64,000 nt of DNA from Dillenia suffruticosa (Eukaryota; Streptophyta; Magnoliopsida; Dilleniales; Dilleniaceae). Each line of letters opens with the position of its first letter. Position 1 is the first letter of the stretch. Where the stretch lies: the NCBI GenBank assembly GCA_033439265.1, contig JAVTVX010000018.1, positions 8,974,501 through 9,038,500 on the forward strand, given 5' to 3'. Below, one piece after another: positions 32,315-44,732 of this stretch. A program made the position numbers and the translations under genes. Under the pieces are notes generated by a model, which was not told the DNA's origin, ran no database searches, and saw only the letters and a program-made list of their open reading frames with translations.

Positions 32315-34480
32315 TGTAAGATTTTTTTAATAGGTTTTTCAAACTATTTTGGAATTGAGACTGAGTTTTAAAACGAGCTGGCAAGAGAAATAGAAAAACA
32401 AAGCAAGAATGGCAAGAAACAGGACACCAAAATGTTTATAGTGGTTCTACCAAACTTGGTGTTTATCCATTCCAAGGCAACCCTTAGATTTTTTACTATC
32501 AGATAACGCTAATACAAATCTAGGTTACAGGTGCAAGTGGATCTTTATAGAATTTTTCTCAAACTCTACACATCTTCTTTCTCTTTCTAAAACTCAGTTT
32601 AGAGACTCTTTTTAATTTTTTTTTATACTAATGTACAAGGAGAAGTAAAATTGTTACAAGTTTGAAACTATAGACTTTAGATGTAACAGTTATAAGCACA
32701 AATAAAATTTTACAACAGTTTTGCTCAAGTCGTGTTCAACGGCAGAAGCAGCAAAAGCATCAATCCCTACTCTTGCTTAGAGGTTGAAAATTTATAGGAG
32801 AGTCTTTCTTAACCATTTGTAAATTCAAATTTTGAATGCTTCATTTAATACCTTCATTACCTTTGACAGACGAGACTCATCTTTAGCAAATATTATACTG
32901 AGTTTTTGCCAAAAGCTACTTTTGGTACTTGAAAAGTTTAATGCTCATAGTTGTGTCAGTTGAAATCTGAGAAAAAGCATTAGAGTAAAATGAATGGTCA
33001 AATCAATTATACTATCAGTTGAATATCATAAGGTCATTTGTTGGATTCATTCAACCGTTTTGGATACGATATTTAACTAGAATAGACATTGTAGCACATA
33101 TCAATCGAATGTTCCTATACAATTTGACTAGGTTAGGCAAGATGTTCAACTTTTGTTGAATAGTTAGTCGACTTGGTTGACTGATTTGGACACTGTGCTC
33201 AAATTGGGTTTGACTGAATCTTCCCATATTCGACTGAGATATGTATTTCTAAGGATTTGCCTAAAATTCATTTAACTGTCTATGAAATATGGTTGAATGG
33301 TATAGTCATATTCAACTGACTATTTATTCTGGTTAAATGGTTTCATAAGGTCTACCTAAGTGTTCATTTTAATGTCTGTATGAACTGTTTGAATACTATA
33401 ATTCTATTCGACCAAAAGACTATCTTAGTTGAATGCTATAGTGCTATTCACCCTTGAAGATTTAGCTTGTAGAGTATTTCAGTTTTGGGGGTTAGGGTTT
33501 CGAGAGAAGGATAGAAAGTTCAAATGTGAGAGAGAGAGAATTCAAATTTTGAGAGTTAGGATTTAAATTTATGCTTGATTGAGTTTTTTCGGTCAAATAA
33601 TATTGTTTATCATTTGATCGAATTGTTTGAGACCCTTGGAAAATGATTAAGATGATTCGACCACCTTAAGAAATGGTCAAATACCTTATTATGATATTTG
33701 AAATTTACTATAGTCCAATAAAGATTTAGTCGAATGTCACTATTGGTGGTTCGACCATTTCCTAGGACATTTGACATGTTTTCTAAAAATAAGCACACAT
33801 AGGTCAAATGTGGTAGGTAAGATTTGACCGTTTCATAGGCATACACACATTAGTTGAACATCTTTTCTAGATGATTCGACAGTTTTTCTCATATAGCCAA
33901 CAATCAATCGACTGCCAATTCAAAACATTCAACTGTTTTAAGTATTAGGTTACTAGACATAGCCCAACAAATACATGACGGTTGATCGATTATCCAATCG
34001 GTCAAATGTTTTTGTATATTCAATCGATTGTGCTATTTTTTCAGTCGATTAAAATAGTGATGGTCACATATCTAGTCCAACATTCGATTATTTTCTCTTG
34101 ATTGGTCAATTGTAAGAGTTGTTTCGGTTGATTTGTACAGTATTGGTCAAATGTTTTGTTCACACATTTGACTGATTTTGTTGATGACTTAAAATTTTGG
34201 TCAATTGGTTGAATGTTTCAGTCGATTGTTATAGTAACATTTGACCGATTTGTTCTATTTGTCAATTTTTTACTCAGATTGTTTCAGAAATGGTTGATTG
34301 TCTTCTTAAAATGGTCGACTATTTTAAAAGTTTGGTCGATTGGAATTTTATTTTAGTCGAATGTTTTCTTACTTTCTTATACAATTGGCTGAATCATGTT
34401 TGATTCGGTCGGTTGTCTTCAGTTTAACTTTTTTAAAAATTTTATCGATTCTTTTGAGTTGTTTTTGAATCTTTGCTTCT
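32315..34480 (-). repeat. SIRE-D 3' LTR-like region
   Basis: Non-coding. About 32310-32830 resembles the R/U5 zone of the SIRE LTRs, and 33000-34430 is packed with GGTCGAATG, TTCGACTG and GTCGATTG words. The inner boundary with pol is not sharp, so the LTR start on this side may be deleted. Confidence 0.55.
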
Positions 34481-34489
34481 TCTTCTCTA

Positions 34490-36765
34490 ACTTCCTTCTA
34501 GCATCCCTAGCTCTCTTTTAAGTTTAAGAAACCTATTTCTATCTAGGGTTTTGTAAATATGTCATCTATTTGTGTTTGGGTATCTACATATTCTAAGATC
34601 ACATCATTCTTAAGAACGTGATCTCTTATAAAGTGATGTCTCACTTCAATGTGTTTAGTTCTTGAATGATGCATTCCATTTTTTGTCAAATTAATCAAAC
34701 TGGTGTTCTCATTTTAATTGTTACACTCAAGATTTAGGCCATCATCTTTCATCTGGTTGGGTAATACATTGTCCAGCAACAACGTACTCAGCCTATGTGG
34801 TTGAGGTTAGCACACTACTTTGTTTTTTAGAAAATCATGATACTAGCATACTTCCAAAGAATTGGTATTTCTACTCAAACTTTTTCTATCTATTCTATAT
34901 TCTGCATAGTCTATATTTGAAAACCCATGTAAGTCGAAACTGGAGTTTCTATCGTACCATAATTCTAAGTTGACAGTGTCTTTTACACCCTAAGAATTCT
35001 ATTAACTACTGTCATGTGAGACTCTTTAAGATATGATTGGAATCTTGCACATAGATACACAACAAATTGAATATCTGGTTTAGAAGCTATAAGATAGAGA
35101 AGGGAATCTATCATACTTCTATATAACTTTTGGCATACTGATTTCCCTTTCTCATCTTTGCCTTTCTTACACTTGTGCTCATAGCTATGGTACTTCCTTT
35201 ATAGCTTTCAAGACCAAATTTCTTCACCCACTCTTTTGAGAATTTAGTATGATTTATGAATATGTCTTTCTCAAATTGCTTTATCTAAAATACTAAGAAA
35301 TAATTTAATTCTGTCATCATACTCATTTCAAATTTCCTTTGCATTAACTTAGCAAATTCTTTGTAGAGATCTTCATTGGTACTACCAAACACTGTGTCAT
35401 CTACATATATTTGTAATATTAAGAGATCTCTGTCATTTCTCTTAATAAACAAAGTTTTATCCACTTTGGCTATGCTAAACCCATTTTCAACTAAGAAATT
35501 ATTAAGTCATTCATACTAAACTCTAAAAGTTTGCTTAAAACCGTATAAGGCTTTTGACAATCTATTTACATGATCTGGGAATTTGGGATTTTCAAACCCT
35601 AGGGTGTGATCTACATAAACTATCTCATTTATCATCCTATTGAGAAAAGCACTCTTTGACATCCATTTGATATAGTTTAAAGTTCATGTGATAGGCAAAG
35701 ATAAGTAATATCTTGATAGCATCTAATCTAACTATTTGAGCATAAGTTGCATCATAATTTATGTCTTCCTCCTGACCATATCCTTTAACCACTAATTTAG
35801 CTTTGTTTCTCACTATTATACCATATTCATTCAGATTATTTCTAAATACCAATTTAATTTCTATCATAGATTGATCGTTTGGCTTAGAGACTAGCTCCCA
35901 AACTTCATTTCTCTTGAATTGATCTAGCTTTTCTTACATGACCAATATCTAATTTTCATCATCTAAGGCCTCATCTGTTGTCTTTCGCTATATTTGGGAA
36001 ATAAATCAGCAAACTCACATTCATTATGAACTTTAGATCTAGTATTGACTCCTAATTTAGGATTTCTTATTATATTTTCTGCATTCACACTCTTTCTCAC
36101 TATTGAGATTTTGGTTCTTGATTCTGATTTTCTTCTATTAGAGAGGGTTCATCTTTAGTTTTTTCTTCTTTTGTTTCTTCCAAATTTGTTTGTTCAGTGA
36201 CTATTATGGATTCATTTATTTCATTGTGGTCCAATATGTTTGTGATTGATATCTCTAATTCATCAAATTTTACATGTATAAATTTTTCAATCACCATTGT
36301 TCATTATTATATACTCTATAGGCCTTACTATTGGTGAAGTATCCTAGGAAAATGTTTTTATTACTTTTTGTATCAAATGTTCTTAGACTGTCTTTTCCAT
36401 TATTTAGATGAAACACTTGCATTCGAAAACATGAAAATTTCCTATATTTGGTTTCTTATTTTTATACAATTTATAAGGAATTTTCTTAAGAAATGGTTGT
36501 ATTAAAGCTTTACTAAGAATATAGCAGGCAATCTTGATTGCTTCTATCCAGAGGTACTTTGCGAGATTGTTTTCATAAATCATTGCCCTAGCTATTTCTT
36601 CTTGAGTTTTGTTCTTTCTTTCAACACACCATTTTGTTGTGGTGTTTCGAGGGTAAAAAATTGTGATTTATTCTTAGTTTTTCATAGAAGTTATTCATTT
36701 TTTGTCATGGTCACTTTTTATGGATTTGATTGTGCAATCTTTTTAAAGTAAGGCATTTATTCTAT
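34490..36765 (-). pseudogene. SIRE-D pol pseudogene (integrase end, RT, RNase H)
   Basis: On the minus strand from 36765: the integrase core (SIKSDHDK, NHNF, then a TPQQNG-like zone with frameshifts), NNGKDSLRTFD and YFTNSKAYRVYNN. RT shows NKAKLVVKGYGQEEDINYD and FKLYQMDVKE, with YVDD encoded at about 35393-35413. RNase H ends with MHHSRTKHIEVRHHF and YVDTQTQIDDIFTKP near 34560. Multiple stops and frame changes are present. Order and motifs match SIRE-A pol, so the two belong to related families. Confidence 0.8.
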
Positions 36766-37400
36766 TGTTCCATCAATTTGGTCGAATTCTATAGTTATAT
36801 TTGACTGACAATATATTCTAGTTAAAACTTTTAAGTACTAGTGTTTGTTTTGGTCGACTGCTCACAAAGACCAATTGAATTGCAAAATGGGTTTTAAGAA
36901 TCTGAATCACTCAAGTTATTTTTTGAGTTTACTTATCAACTCACAAGTCTACTCAAGAGTTAGGAATGCAAGTTTTGGATTGTGATTCAGATTGGTTGAA
37001 TGACTGAGCAAGCCAGTTGATTCTAAAGTTGGGATCGGTTGAATACTCATGTGATCATTTGACTGTTTAGTATTTGTTCTAAGTCTCATTGCCTGAGTTG
37101 GTCGAATGGCTTGACTGGGCGGTCGAATGATCTAGTATTAAGAACTAAATTTAGTTGACTAATTTTTTTAGCATTCAATAGAATTAATCTTTCTACTAGG
37201 TTCTGGCCAAATTGTCAAATTTCTCATTCTACTGTTTGCTATGTTTTATTAAGGGATTGGCCGAATATGACTTATATTAGTTGAATAATTTAGTTCTATG
37301 GTTGATTTTCAAACTTTGTGGACCAATTCCTTGGATTGTTTTACTTATCATCAACATCTAAATATACCAACACCATCTAGGATATCTTATTCTTCCAACA
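36766..37400 (-). repeat. SIRE-D 5' LTR fragment
   Basis: Shares words and orientation with about 33250-33420 (GTCGAATTCTATAGT, TTTGACTGAC, TATTCTAGTTAAA) and ends at a clear LTR terminus at 37400. It is joined directly to integrase, so a deletion removed the rest of the LTR, the primer site and gag. Confidence 0.6.
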
Positions 37401-39457
37401 CATACCATATTTTATAGCATCATACCTTATAATTCTCATTATTCAATTTATCACCTCTATTCAAATCTGCGACGCCATGGTATAGATTTTAAGAGGGTGA
37501 ACACAAGTATTTGTGTTCATATATTACACATAATTTTGTACTTCCAAATTAACATTTATAACAAGTCAATTTTAGGTATAGAATCGAAAATTCACTAAGT
37601 TCGTAATTATCGTATCACCATCACAAATTTAATTTAAAATTACAAAATTTAATAGGTTGTAAGTGAAAATTTCTTAAATTCCTTCAATAAAAAAAACATC
37701 CCACTTAAATATATAAAATATTTAAATAATATATCAATTTTGGATGAGAATTATACAAATTCTACAAATCTAAAATTTCATTCAAGAGATCCAAGTTCTC
37801 TTTTGCATACATAATCATTCGTATCAACAATCATAGTCAACAAATGTCTAATAGAAATTTTAGATTAAAAATATTTAAAAATTTCTCTAATTCATAATCA
37901 TGGTCCTAACGAAAACAACAATAACACACAAAAGAAATCAAATAAATGTATTATCTTGATTCAAAGTACATCCATTCAGGATACCATTTTTACTATTCCC
38001 TTAGATAATCTATTCTTAAGAGAAAATCTCCTTATGGCATATAGGCTCAAGCTATTTATGCTTTGGAATGGCCTTTTCTTTATTTTGATCTTTATATTTT
38101 TGACTTCCTACATATATGTTAATCTTAGCCTCACATCATCAAGAATCATATGTCCGTTCTTGGTAATCAATTTATCAATTATGTTAGCCCAGTAAGGAGG
38201 TATGAAATTTCTCAATATATACACGTCATCCCCTAAAAAATGTGGTCTAGATGAAGAGCTTCCTAGTATTTTTTTTCCATGATTACCAAATGATCTGACA
38301 AAATATGAGATGGTTGTATCTTATAAGTCAATATTTGATCAAAATCTAGCTCTCTCCTAGAGGCCCGAAGAGTGCTTCCAATTATCACTACCTCTCTTGA
38401 AAATGGGAACAATATTAGGTCGATCACACAATCAGCCATAATATTATACTAGAAATTCAAAACATTTTTTTTACGGTATTTGCTCAAATTTCAACAAATT
38501 TTATATTAGAAAAACTAAATTTTAAACATAAATAAATGAGTGTAAATACAAACAAATGATGGATGTTAAAACAAATTTGCATCCATGTAGTCAAAAATTA
38601 AGGAAATAATTTTTTCAACACATACAAAAATTTTCAAATTTTTTTCCAGCACTGGAGTAATTTTTCTGTAATTTTTCAACAATTTCTAAGTTTAAAAAAT
38701 CAATAAAAATTACATTCTGACTCCGAAAAATAAAATAAAAATTACAAAAAAAATCCTAAGAGACTTAAAATTATTTCCATAAAAATTCCAACCAAAATGG
38801 ACCTTTCACATGCCTCCATGCGCTGCCATGGGTGAATATGCAAAACATAAAAAGAAAACCTAGCTTCCCACGTGCCACCACCGGCACGTGAATCCCAAAA
38901 GTTGCCTTACTGGCGGTAGACAACCACCAAATTTTGGTTACCTCTCTATTTTTTATGCTTTTGATCTCAATGGTAGTCTTGATTTTCATATCTGACACTT
39001 TTAGTCTTGGGTTGGAGCTTACAGGCCATGGCTAAGAGTGGGGAAAGTGAGGGAGTTATTATTCATCTTCTTTCCGGTTTTGGAATTTTCTTCAATTTGA
39101 CCCTAATTTTAAATGGTTGTATCTATCTTAATTCTCAACTATTTTTCGTACTCTTTATATGGTTGAAAATATCTTTCAAGAGTATTTTAACCATATAAAA
39201 ATAACATCTGAAACATTGGATCCTAAAAGATATGAATACATAAAATTTCAACTAAAATTTGAAATATCTCATAATGTACTCAACAAATGCATGCCAAATT
39301 TTGTAAATATGATTCTCATAGAATAAGCATTCTATTGTATAAAATTGAAATAATTTCATTAAACTTATTTTGAATTGCCATTAATGCACCATAAACAACA
39401 TTTATGACATTTTTCATGCTTTTAATACTTAAATGGAGGCAAGAAACAACCAAACAT
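37401..39457. other. Unassigned segment next to the Copia-B 5' LTR
   Basis: By position this should hold Copia-B gag, protease and integrase start, but I recognise no retroviral motif on either strand. A 75-aa minus-strand ORF (38771-38998) has no family I know. A pair of G-boxes in inverted arrangement (CACGTGCC at 38869, GGCACGTG to 38890) lies inside it. Confidence 0.4.
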
Positions 39458-39469
39458 ACTCTGAAACCA
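39458..39469 (-). promoter_or_regulatory. Copia-B degenerate primer binding site
   Basis: The minus strand reads TGGTTTCAGAGT, ten of twelve matches to the tRNA-Met site TGGTATCAGAGC, one base from the LTR end at 39471. Confidence 0.6.
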
Positions 39470-39470
39470 A

Positions 39471-39567
39471 TGTGGATTTAAAACAAATAACAAATCCAAT
39501 TTGCTCATGCAAAGAATTCCAAGATTTGAGATAGATTAGAGTAACTTACCTTTTTTAATGATTAAAT
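39471..39567 (-). repeat. Copia-B 5' LTR, left piece
   Basis: The first 97 bp of the LTR (TGTGGATTTAAAACAAATAAC onward) up to the CACTA-2 insertion. The matching bases in the intact LTR are 29570-29660. Confidence 0.75.
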
Positions 39568-39589
39568 CACAACAAAAAAAAATCAATTT

Positions 39590-40260
39590 GTGACAAAATT
39601 TGCGACAAATTTACAAGAAAATTTTGTCCCAAAACAAATTTGCAACAAATTTTGTAACAAATTATTTTTTGTTGCTAATAACTTGTCGCAAAATTTGGAA
39701 TAAAAAATTAAATATCCGTCGCAAAAATTTCTAACAAATATTTTTTTGTCGCAAAATTCGTCCCAAATTTGCGATAAATTTTGCAACGAAAATTTTATTC
39801 GTCGCAAATTTGTAACAAATAAAATTTTCATTGCAAAATTTGTGACGAAAATTTTATTTGTTGTAAATTTGCTATGAAAAAATATTTGTTGCAAATTTTG
39901 CAACGAATAAGTTATTCGTCACAAATTAGCAACGAAAAATAATTCGTCGCAAATTTGCCACGAAATATTTTTTGTTGCATATTTGTCATGAATCTAATTT
40001 TTTTCGCAAATTTACGACGAATAGTTTTTTTCGTCAAAATTTTTGCAACAAAATGCAATTTGTGGCAAATTAGGAACAAAAAAAATTCGTCACAGAATTT
40101 GTTGCAAATTTGTGACGAATGTTTTTTGTTGCAAAATTCGTCACTAATCAAAATTTACAATTCAATTTTAGCAACAAAATTTACGACGTGCATAGTTTTC
40201 AGGGACCAATTGTGCGACGAATATGTATTTTGAGACGAATATAAATTTTATTGGCATATT
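39590..40260. repeat. CACTA-2 left subterminal array
   Basis: Dense direct and inverted copies of TTTGCGACGAA / TTCGTCGCAAA units, about 670 bp. The 60-110 aa ORFs here, rich in CDKFATNL words, are artefacts of the repeat. Confidence 0.85.
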
Positions 40261-40545
40261 TGGACCATTTTTCCCTATATAATCATATTTATACCTGCTC
40301 ATCCAACCCCCATCAACAATTAATCATCCAAATCATTTTTTATATCAAATTTCATCCATCTATAGTCATCAATATAACTAACTATTCAATAAGATCAATA
40401 AGTTAAAAATTCAATAAGAAATCATAATAGTAATATAAAAAAAAGCAATATACAGTCTAAATGTTAAAAAATCAATAACCATACATAACCAAAAAAATCA
40501 ATGTAAGAGTATCAAAATGTAATAGTCAAATAATAGTACACAATT

Positions 40546-42403
40546 TCAAGCATGAACTCCACCATCATCATCATCATAATCATCATCGAAAAAATCATCA
40601 CCTTTATCACCATCGCAGGCATTATCAGGAGGAAAAATAGAAGGGGGAATCTGACTTGAAGCAGAGGCTAATTGAAGATGCTGCATCATTAACATTTGCT
40701 GCATGCGAAATTCATTCATTTCTTGCGTGTGTTTTGCTTGATGTTCATTGAATTCCTTATCTCTTTGCAGTTGTAACTCTTTCAAATGGCTCACCTCTTG
40801 ATTCAATTGATTTATTTCTACCCTGATTGCTGGTGGGGTGAAAGAAGATGAACCAGCGATTTTGTAAGTTCTGCTCAAAGAACCTAGCCCACCTTTTGGT
40901 CCACCAGTCACCTCAAGCCATGTTTTCATATTATCAATAGATGGTTCAGATCCGCCAGCATCATCACTAGCACTCGAACTTCTGCATGATAGCTCATCAT
41001 ATTTCTCCTGTATTGTTATGAGAAAAATTAAAATAAATTTACAATAATAATATAATACGAGCACATATAATCTTGATTAGATATATATATGAAGGAAAAT
41101 AAAAAAATTTGTAACATAAATCATGAGACTATATATGATCTAAATTATGAACATTCATATTAATATTGAATAAGTTAAAATTTATGAAAAAAAAAAAGAG
41201 AATCTCAATCAAGTAATTTATTATAAATCAAAAAATCAAGTCAGTAATAAAAATAAACTTGGGAGAGACTAACCTAATAAATTCATCTTCCTAAATTGTT
41301 ATGATACGTTCAATATAATATGTTCAAATCAATATTGAAAATGTTCATTAAATAATTGGAAGTTTTGAAATTACAAACCTTAATTGCTCTAGTTCTCTCC
41401 CCGCTCCAAGTCTTGTCTTTTTTCTGAAATGTGTGTGTGAAAGTATCTATGAATGAAGGCTCGGTCCCCGTTACCTTGGCCTAAAATAAAAAAACACTGT
41501 TAGAAATAATGAAATAGTTTTAATTAGATTAAAAAATTAGTGTTTGTATAAAATTACCAATCTATTTCTATGTTCACCGATATTGATCGAGCCTCCCGCA
41601 TACGTCGCAGACAAATCCCCTAAATTATAAGCTCTGTTTTTGTTATTATGCTCACTCCTTCGTTTGCTCTCCTCCGATTCCCAAAAATTCACAATCATGC
41701 CCCAATTTTGCTCGGTGATGCAATTTGCCTTTTTTTCGTGTCTTTTCGCATGATTTAGAACGTGTCAGATGTAATCGCCACATTTTTTCTTGAAAATCCT
41801 TCTTATTTCCAACTCTTCAGTCTCGTCCCAAGTGAATAGTCGATGCAATGGAAAAAAACCAATTGATTATAAAGCTATTAACTTAATTTCATATATAAAC
41901 TGATTGGGATAACTTACCTTGAACTCGCTCCACCATAGCTCTTTTGTTTCTTCTGGAATGCTTGTGTAAGTCATCGAATCCCCTCCCCAATGGTTATTGA
42001 CTATTCTATTAAGCTCGTAAATAACATGTACAAAATTTGTAAATCTATCATAAAGTTCCAAACAAACAATGTTAAATAAACAAGATAGTTAAAAGAATAA
42101 TTTCTTTTATAAATAAAAGAAATAATACATCTGAAATTTTAAAATTTAGTACTTACGAATCTCCGTAAGGGGTTATTAACTCTCGATTGTCTTCCCTATC
42201 TGCATTCGAGTATTCCACCAAAAGGATTGGCGAAGGTACATTACTAGCCATTTGTTAAGAATACGAAGGGCCTGCAACAGAAGGGGGAGGCGAAGGTACA
42301 TTGCTGGCAAGGGAATGGGATTGTGAAGGTGCCGAAGCGGACTGCGATGTTAAAGAGCGTGATCTTCCATCAGAATTTCATCTATGGCCGCCACATCGAA
42401 ACT
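40546..42403 (-). pseudogene. CACTA-2 tnpA-like gene (Transposase_24 family)
   Basis: Minus-strand exons inferred by comparison with CACTA-1: about 42403-42170 (Ser/Pro-rich start), about 42040-41920 (IVNNHWGGDSMTYTS, ELWWSEFK), about 41835-41564 (WDETEELEIRRIFKKKC, with a TGA soon after), 41480-41379 (TEPSFIDTFTHTFQKKDKTW) and 41007-40546. The last exon reads KYDELSC, SEPSIDNMKTWLEVTGGP, a coiled coil (LNQEVSHLKELQLQRDKEFN) and an Asp-rich tail to the stop at 40546. A TAA in the N-terminal exon and the TGA in the third exon suggest it is inactive. The last intron is 371 bp. Confidence 0.8.
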
Positions 42404-42676
42404 GTCAACCATAATATATTATTAACAAAAAATAAAAATAAAAATTACATGTTCATCGTTCATCAGATGCATAATGAAGAACATGAATAAACATACCAAT
42501 TTAATTTGACAAATTAAATATGACGAAACAAGGCACCAATATGTTAAGAAATCTTCTGTAATGACCTATAGAAGAAAAGATAGTATATTAACAAATCAAA
42601 TATATAAATTTAAGAATGAGACAGTAACTAGATAAATATCTGATTTTTATTATATTAAGAGAACAAAACGTTCCCG

Positions 42677-44637
42677 TTATAAAAAATCAAAATCCTCATT
42701 GTCATCTTCATTGTCATCATGTGTCTCAAAATTAGACTCTTCAACATCATTATCATCAACATCCTCATCCTCATCCTCATCCTCATCATCTGTCTCAAAA
42801 TTAGATTCTTCATCGTCTTCTTCATGAATTTCACTTACATCCACATCTATCACTACTCCGCCGCTAGGATCTCATAACGTTGGAATATTATATTTTTCGG
42901 TCTGAAATGTATTGGTAACTTCCTCTTGTTGATATGCTGTATCTTCCCAATATTTCTCAATTTTTTTCCGTACTTTCATTTTATAAACAGCCCACCAATC
43001 AATTTTGTCATATTTCAAACTAGGATATGAAGCATAAAATACTTGGTCCACTTGGTTCATATCTTTGTCACGTTTCTCAAAATGCTTGTTGTGCCAATAC
43101 AAATAGTTTATATCTTTTATACAATTTCTTATGATTTATTTAAATCAAATTAAACTGTAGATGCACTTTCATCCCTTTGACAGGGTCAAACCAGCGACAC
43201 ATAAATAAAACAACTTGTAATTCTGGACTAGGGTACTCTACCTCTACGATTTCATCTAACAAACCATAAAAATCATTTTGACCTCTACCATCATTGGATG
43301 ATTGCACAAACCCCACTATTCATTGTCGTTTTCCCCATTCCATATTTTTCAGTATGAAAATTATATCCGTTTATGAAATATGCTGGCCAAGTTCGTACCA
43401 TTGATTTTGGACCCCATGACAGATGGATTAACAATATTTGCTCAACTTGAGGTTGATTATCATGGATCTAAAGTCAAATAAATATGTTAATATGTTTTAA
43501 AGTAAATATTTAAATAATTTATAGTCTACTTACATATTTTTTGAAACATGGTGCAAATTTTTCATCGCAAAAACTATCAATTCCATGTGTCGAAAGTTTA
43601 GAATATATGTTTTGAAAAATCCTACCATCAAAGAAAATAAACATTTTGCGACATAAGAAATACATAAAATAGAAAATATATACTAATTCGAAATATGATG
43701 CCACTTCTGGATAGTTCAGTAAAATATATGTGTGGGCTACCCGCCATTCTTAACCAGTTAAGTATCTACGCTTACATGGTCTACTTGGTCGACCAAGATA
43801 GTTAAAAATTGAGAATGACTTCAAATTAGGATCAATAGGAGCCTCATCATTTCTTCCCTCTCTTCGCCTTTTGCACTAAATGTGAGGCTCAAAATAATGA
43901 TGCAAAAGTTGTTACTTCCTCCACAATGTATGCATTGACAATAGAGATTTCAACACGTGCCTTATTTTTCATTTTCTTCTCCAATAACTTGAACAAAATC
44001 ATTAAAACAACTCTAAAACACATTATACTCTGCCTTGACATTCAACAGTCTTGTGGTTAAAGATAGCTTAGTGTGGCTGTCACAACTAGCCTACAAAGGT
44101 TCATCTGCAACTCTTAACACTTCTTGAAATTGGAGAGATGATTCATTATTTACATTTTCATCAACACCTGGTATTTTTATCTCCTCCAATGGTGATGCAT
44201 AACTAATATACCCATATTCAAATGTTGGAGCAAATCTAGAACTTGCAGCGCTTGGTTTGGGAACAAAATTCGGACCCGCTGTATTAATTACCATCCTCTG
44301 ATATGGATTCAATTGATCATAATAACTCTGATCCCCACTAATTGAAAATTATTTGTTTCGTCCATACTTCTCATCAGAAATGAACGGTCCACCATGACAT
44401 GTCCAATTATATTAATTCGGGGTAAAACCAATTTTACAAAGATATTCCCTAACTTTATCACACTGCAAAAAAATTTACCATTACGACACCTTCTACACGG
44501 ACACCTTAACTTATTCCGAACCATAAAATCAACATGATTACAAGTAAAATCTAAAAATTGTTCGAACCCAAAAATAAACTCATTAGTTAAATCTCGACAA
44601 TCAGATAAATTCTTTTTATATATCCAAATTCTTTTGT
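42677..44637 (-). pseudogene. CACTA-2 tnp2 transposase lacking its catalytic domain
   Basis: On the minus strand from 44637: the transposase-associated N-terminal domain (RIWIYKKNLSDCRDLTNEF, then KLRCPCRRCRNGKF), a second N-terminal zone (NPYQRMVINTAGPNF, DEPL, LTTRLLNVKAEYN), then directly KNKARVEISIVNAYIVEE, which belongs downstream of the catalytic region. Transposase_21 and most of DUF4218 are deleted between them (junction near 43985). DUF4216 follows (TDWWAVYKMK-like) with an acidic tail to the TAA at 42677-42679. Several stops lie between. Gypsy-E interrupts the very start of the coding region. Confidence 0.85.
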
Positions 44638-44698
44638 TGTAATACCCAAAAAAAATGGAGACGCAGCGTTTTGGGGCAAAACGCTGCATCCCCAAATT

Positions 44699-44732
<34 letters not shown>

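Larger units (their letters stand above)
32315..37400 (-). mobile_element. SIRE-D: truncated minus-strand SIRE-like copia element
   Basis: The left end TGTAAGATTTTTTTAATAGG matches the LTR terminus of the solo LTR (TGTAAGACTG). The right end is TATTCTTCCAACA, whose reverse complement starts TGTTGGAAGAATAAG. Between are an LTR-like region, decayed pol, and a second LTR fragment in the same orientation. The 5' part (primer site, gag, protease, integrase start) is gone. The flanks GAGTT and CATAC do not match. Confidence 0.7.

Noticed and set aside
38771-38998. 75-aa minus-strand ORF as a host gene
   Set aside because: No start context, splice structure or family resemblance supports it; kept only as part of an unassigned segment.
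39583-40233. Several ORFs of 79-106 aa
   Set aside because: Periodic CDKFATN-like words reflect the TTTGCGACGAA subterminal repeat.
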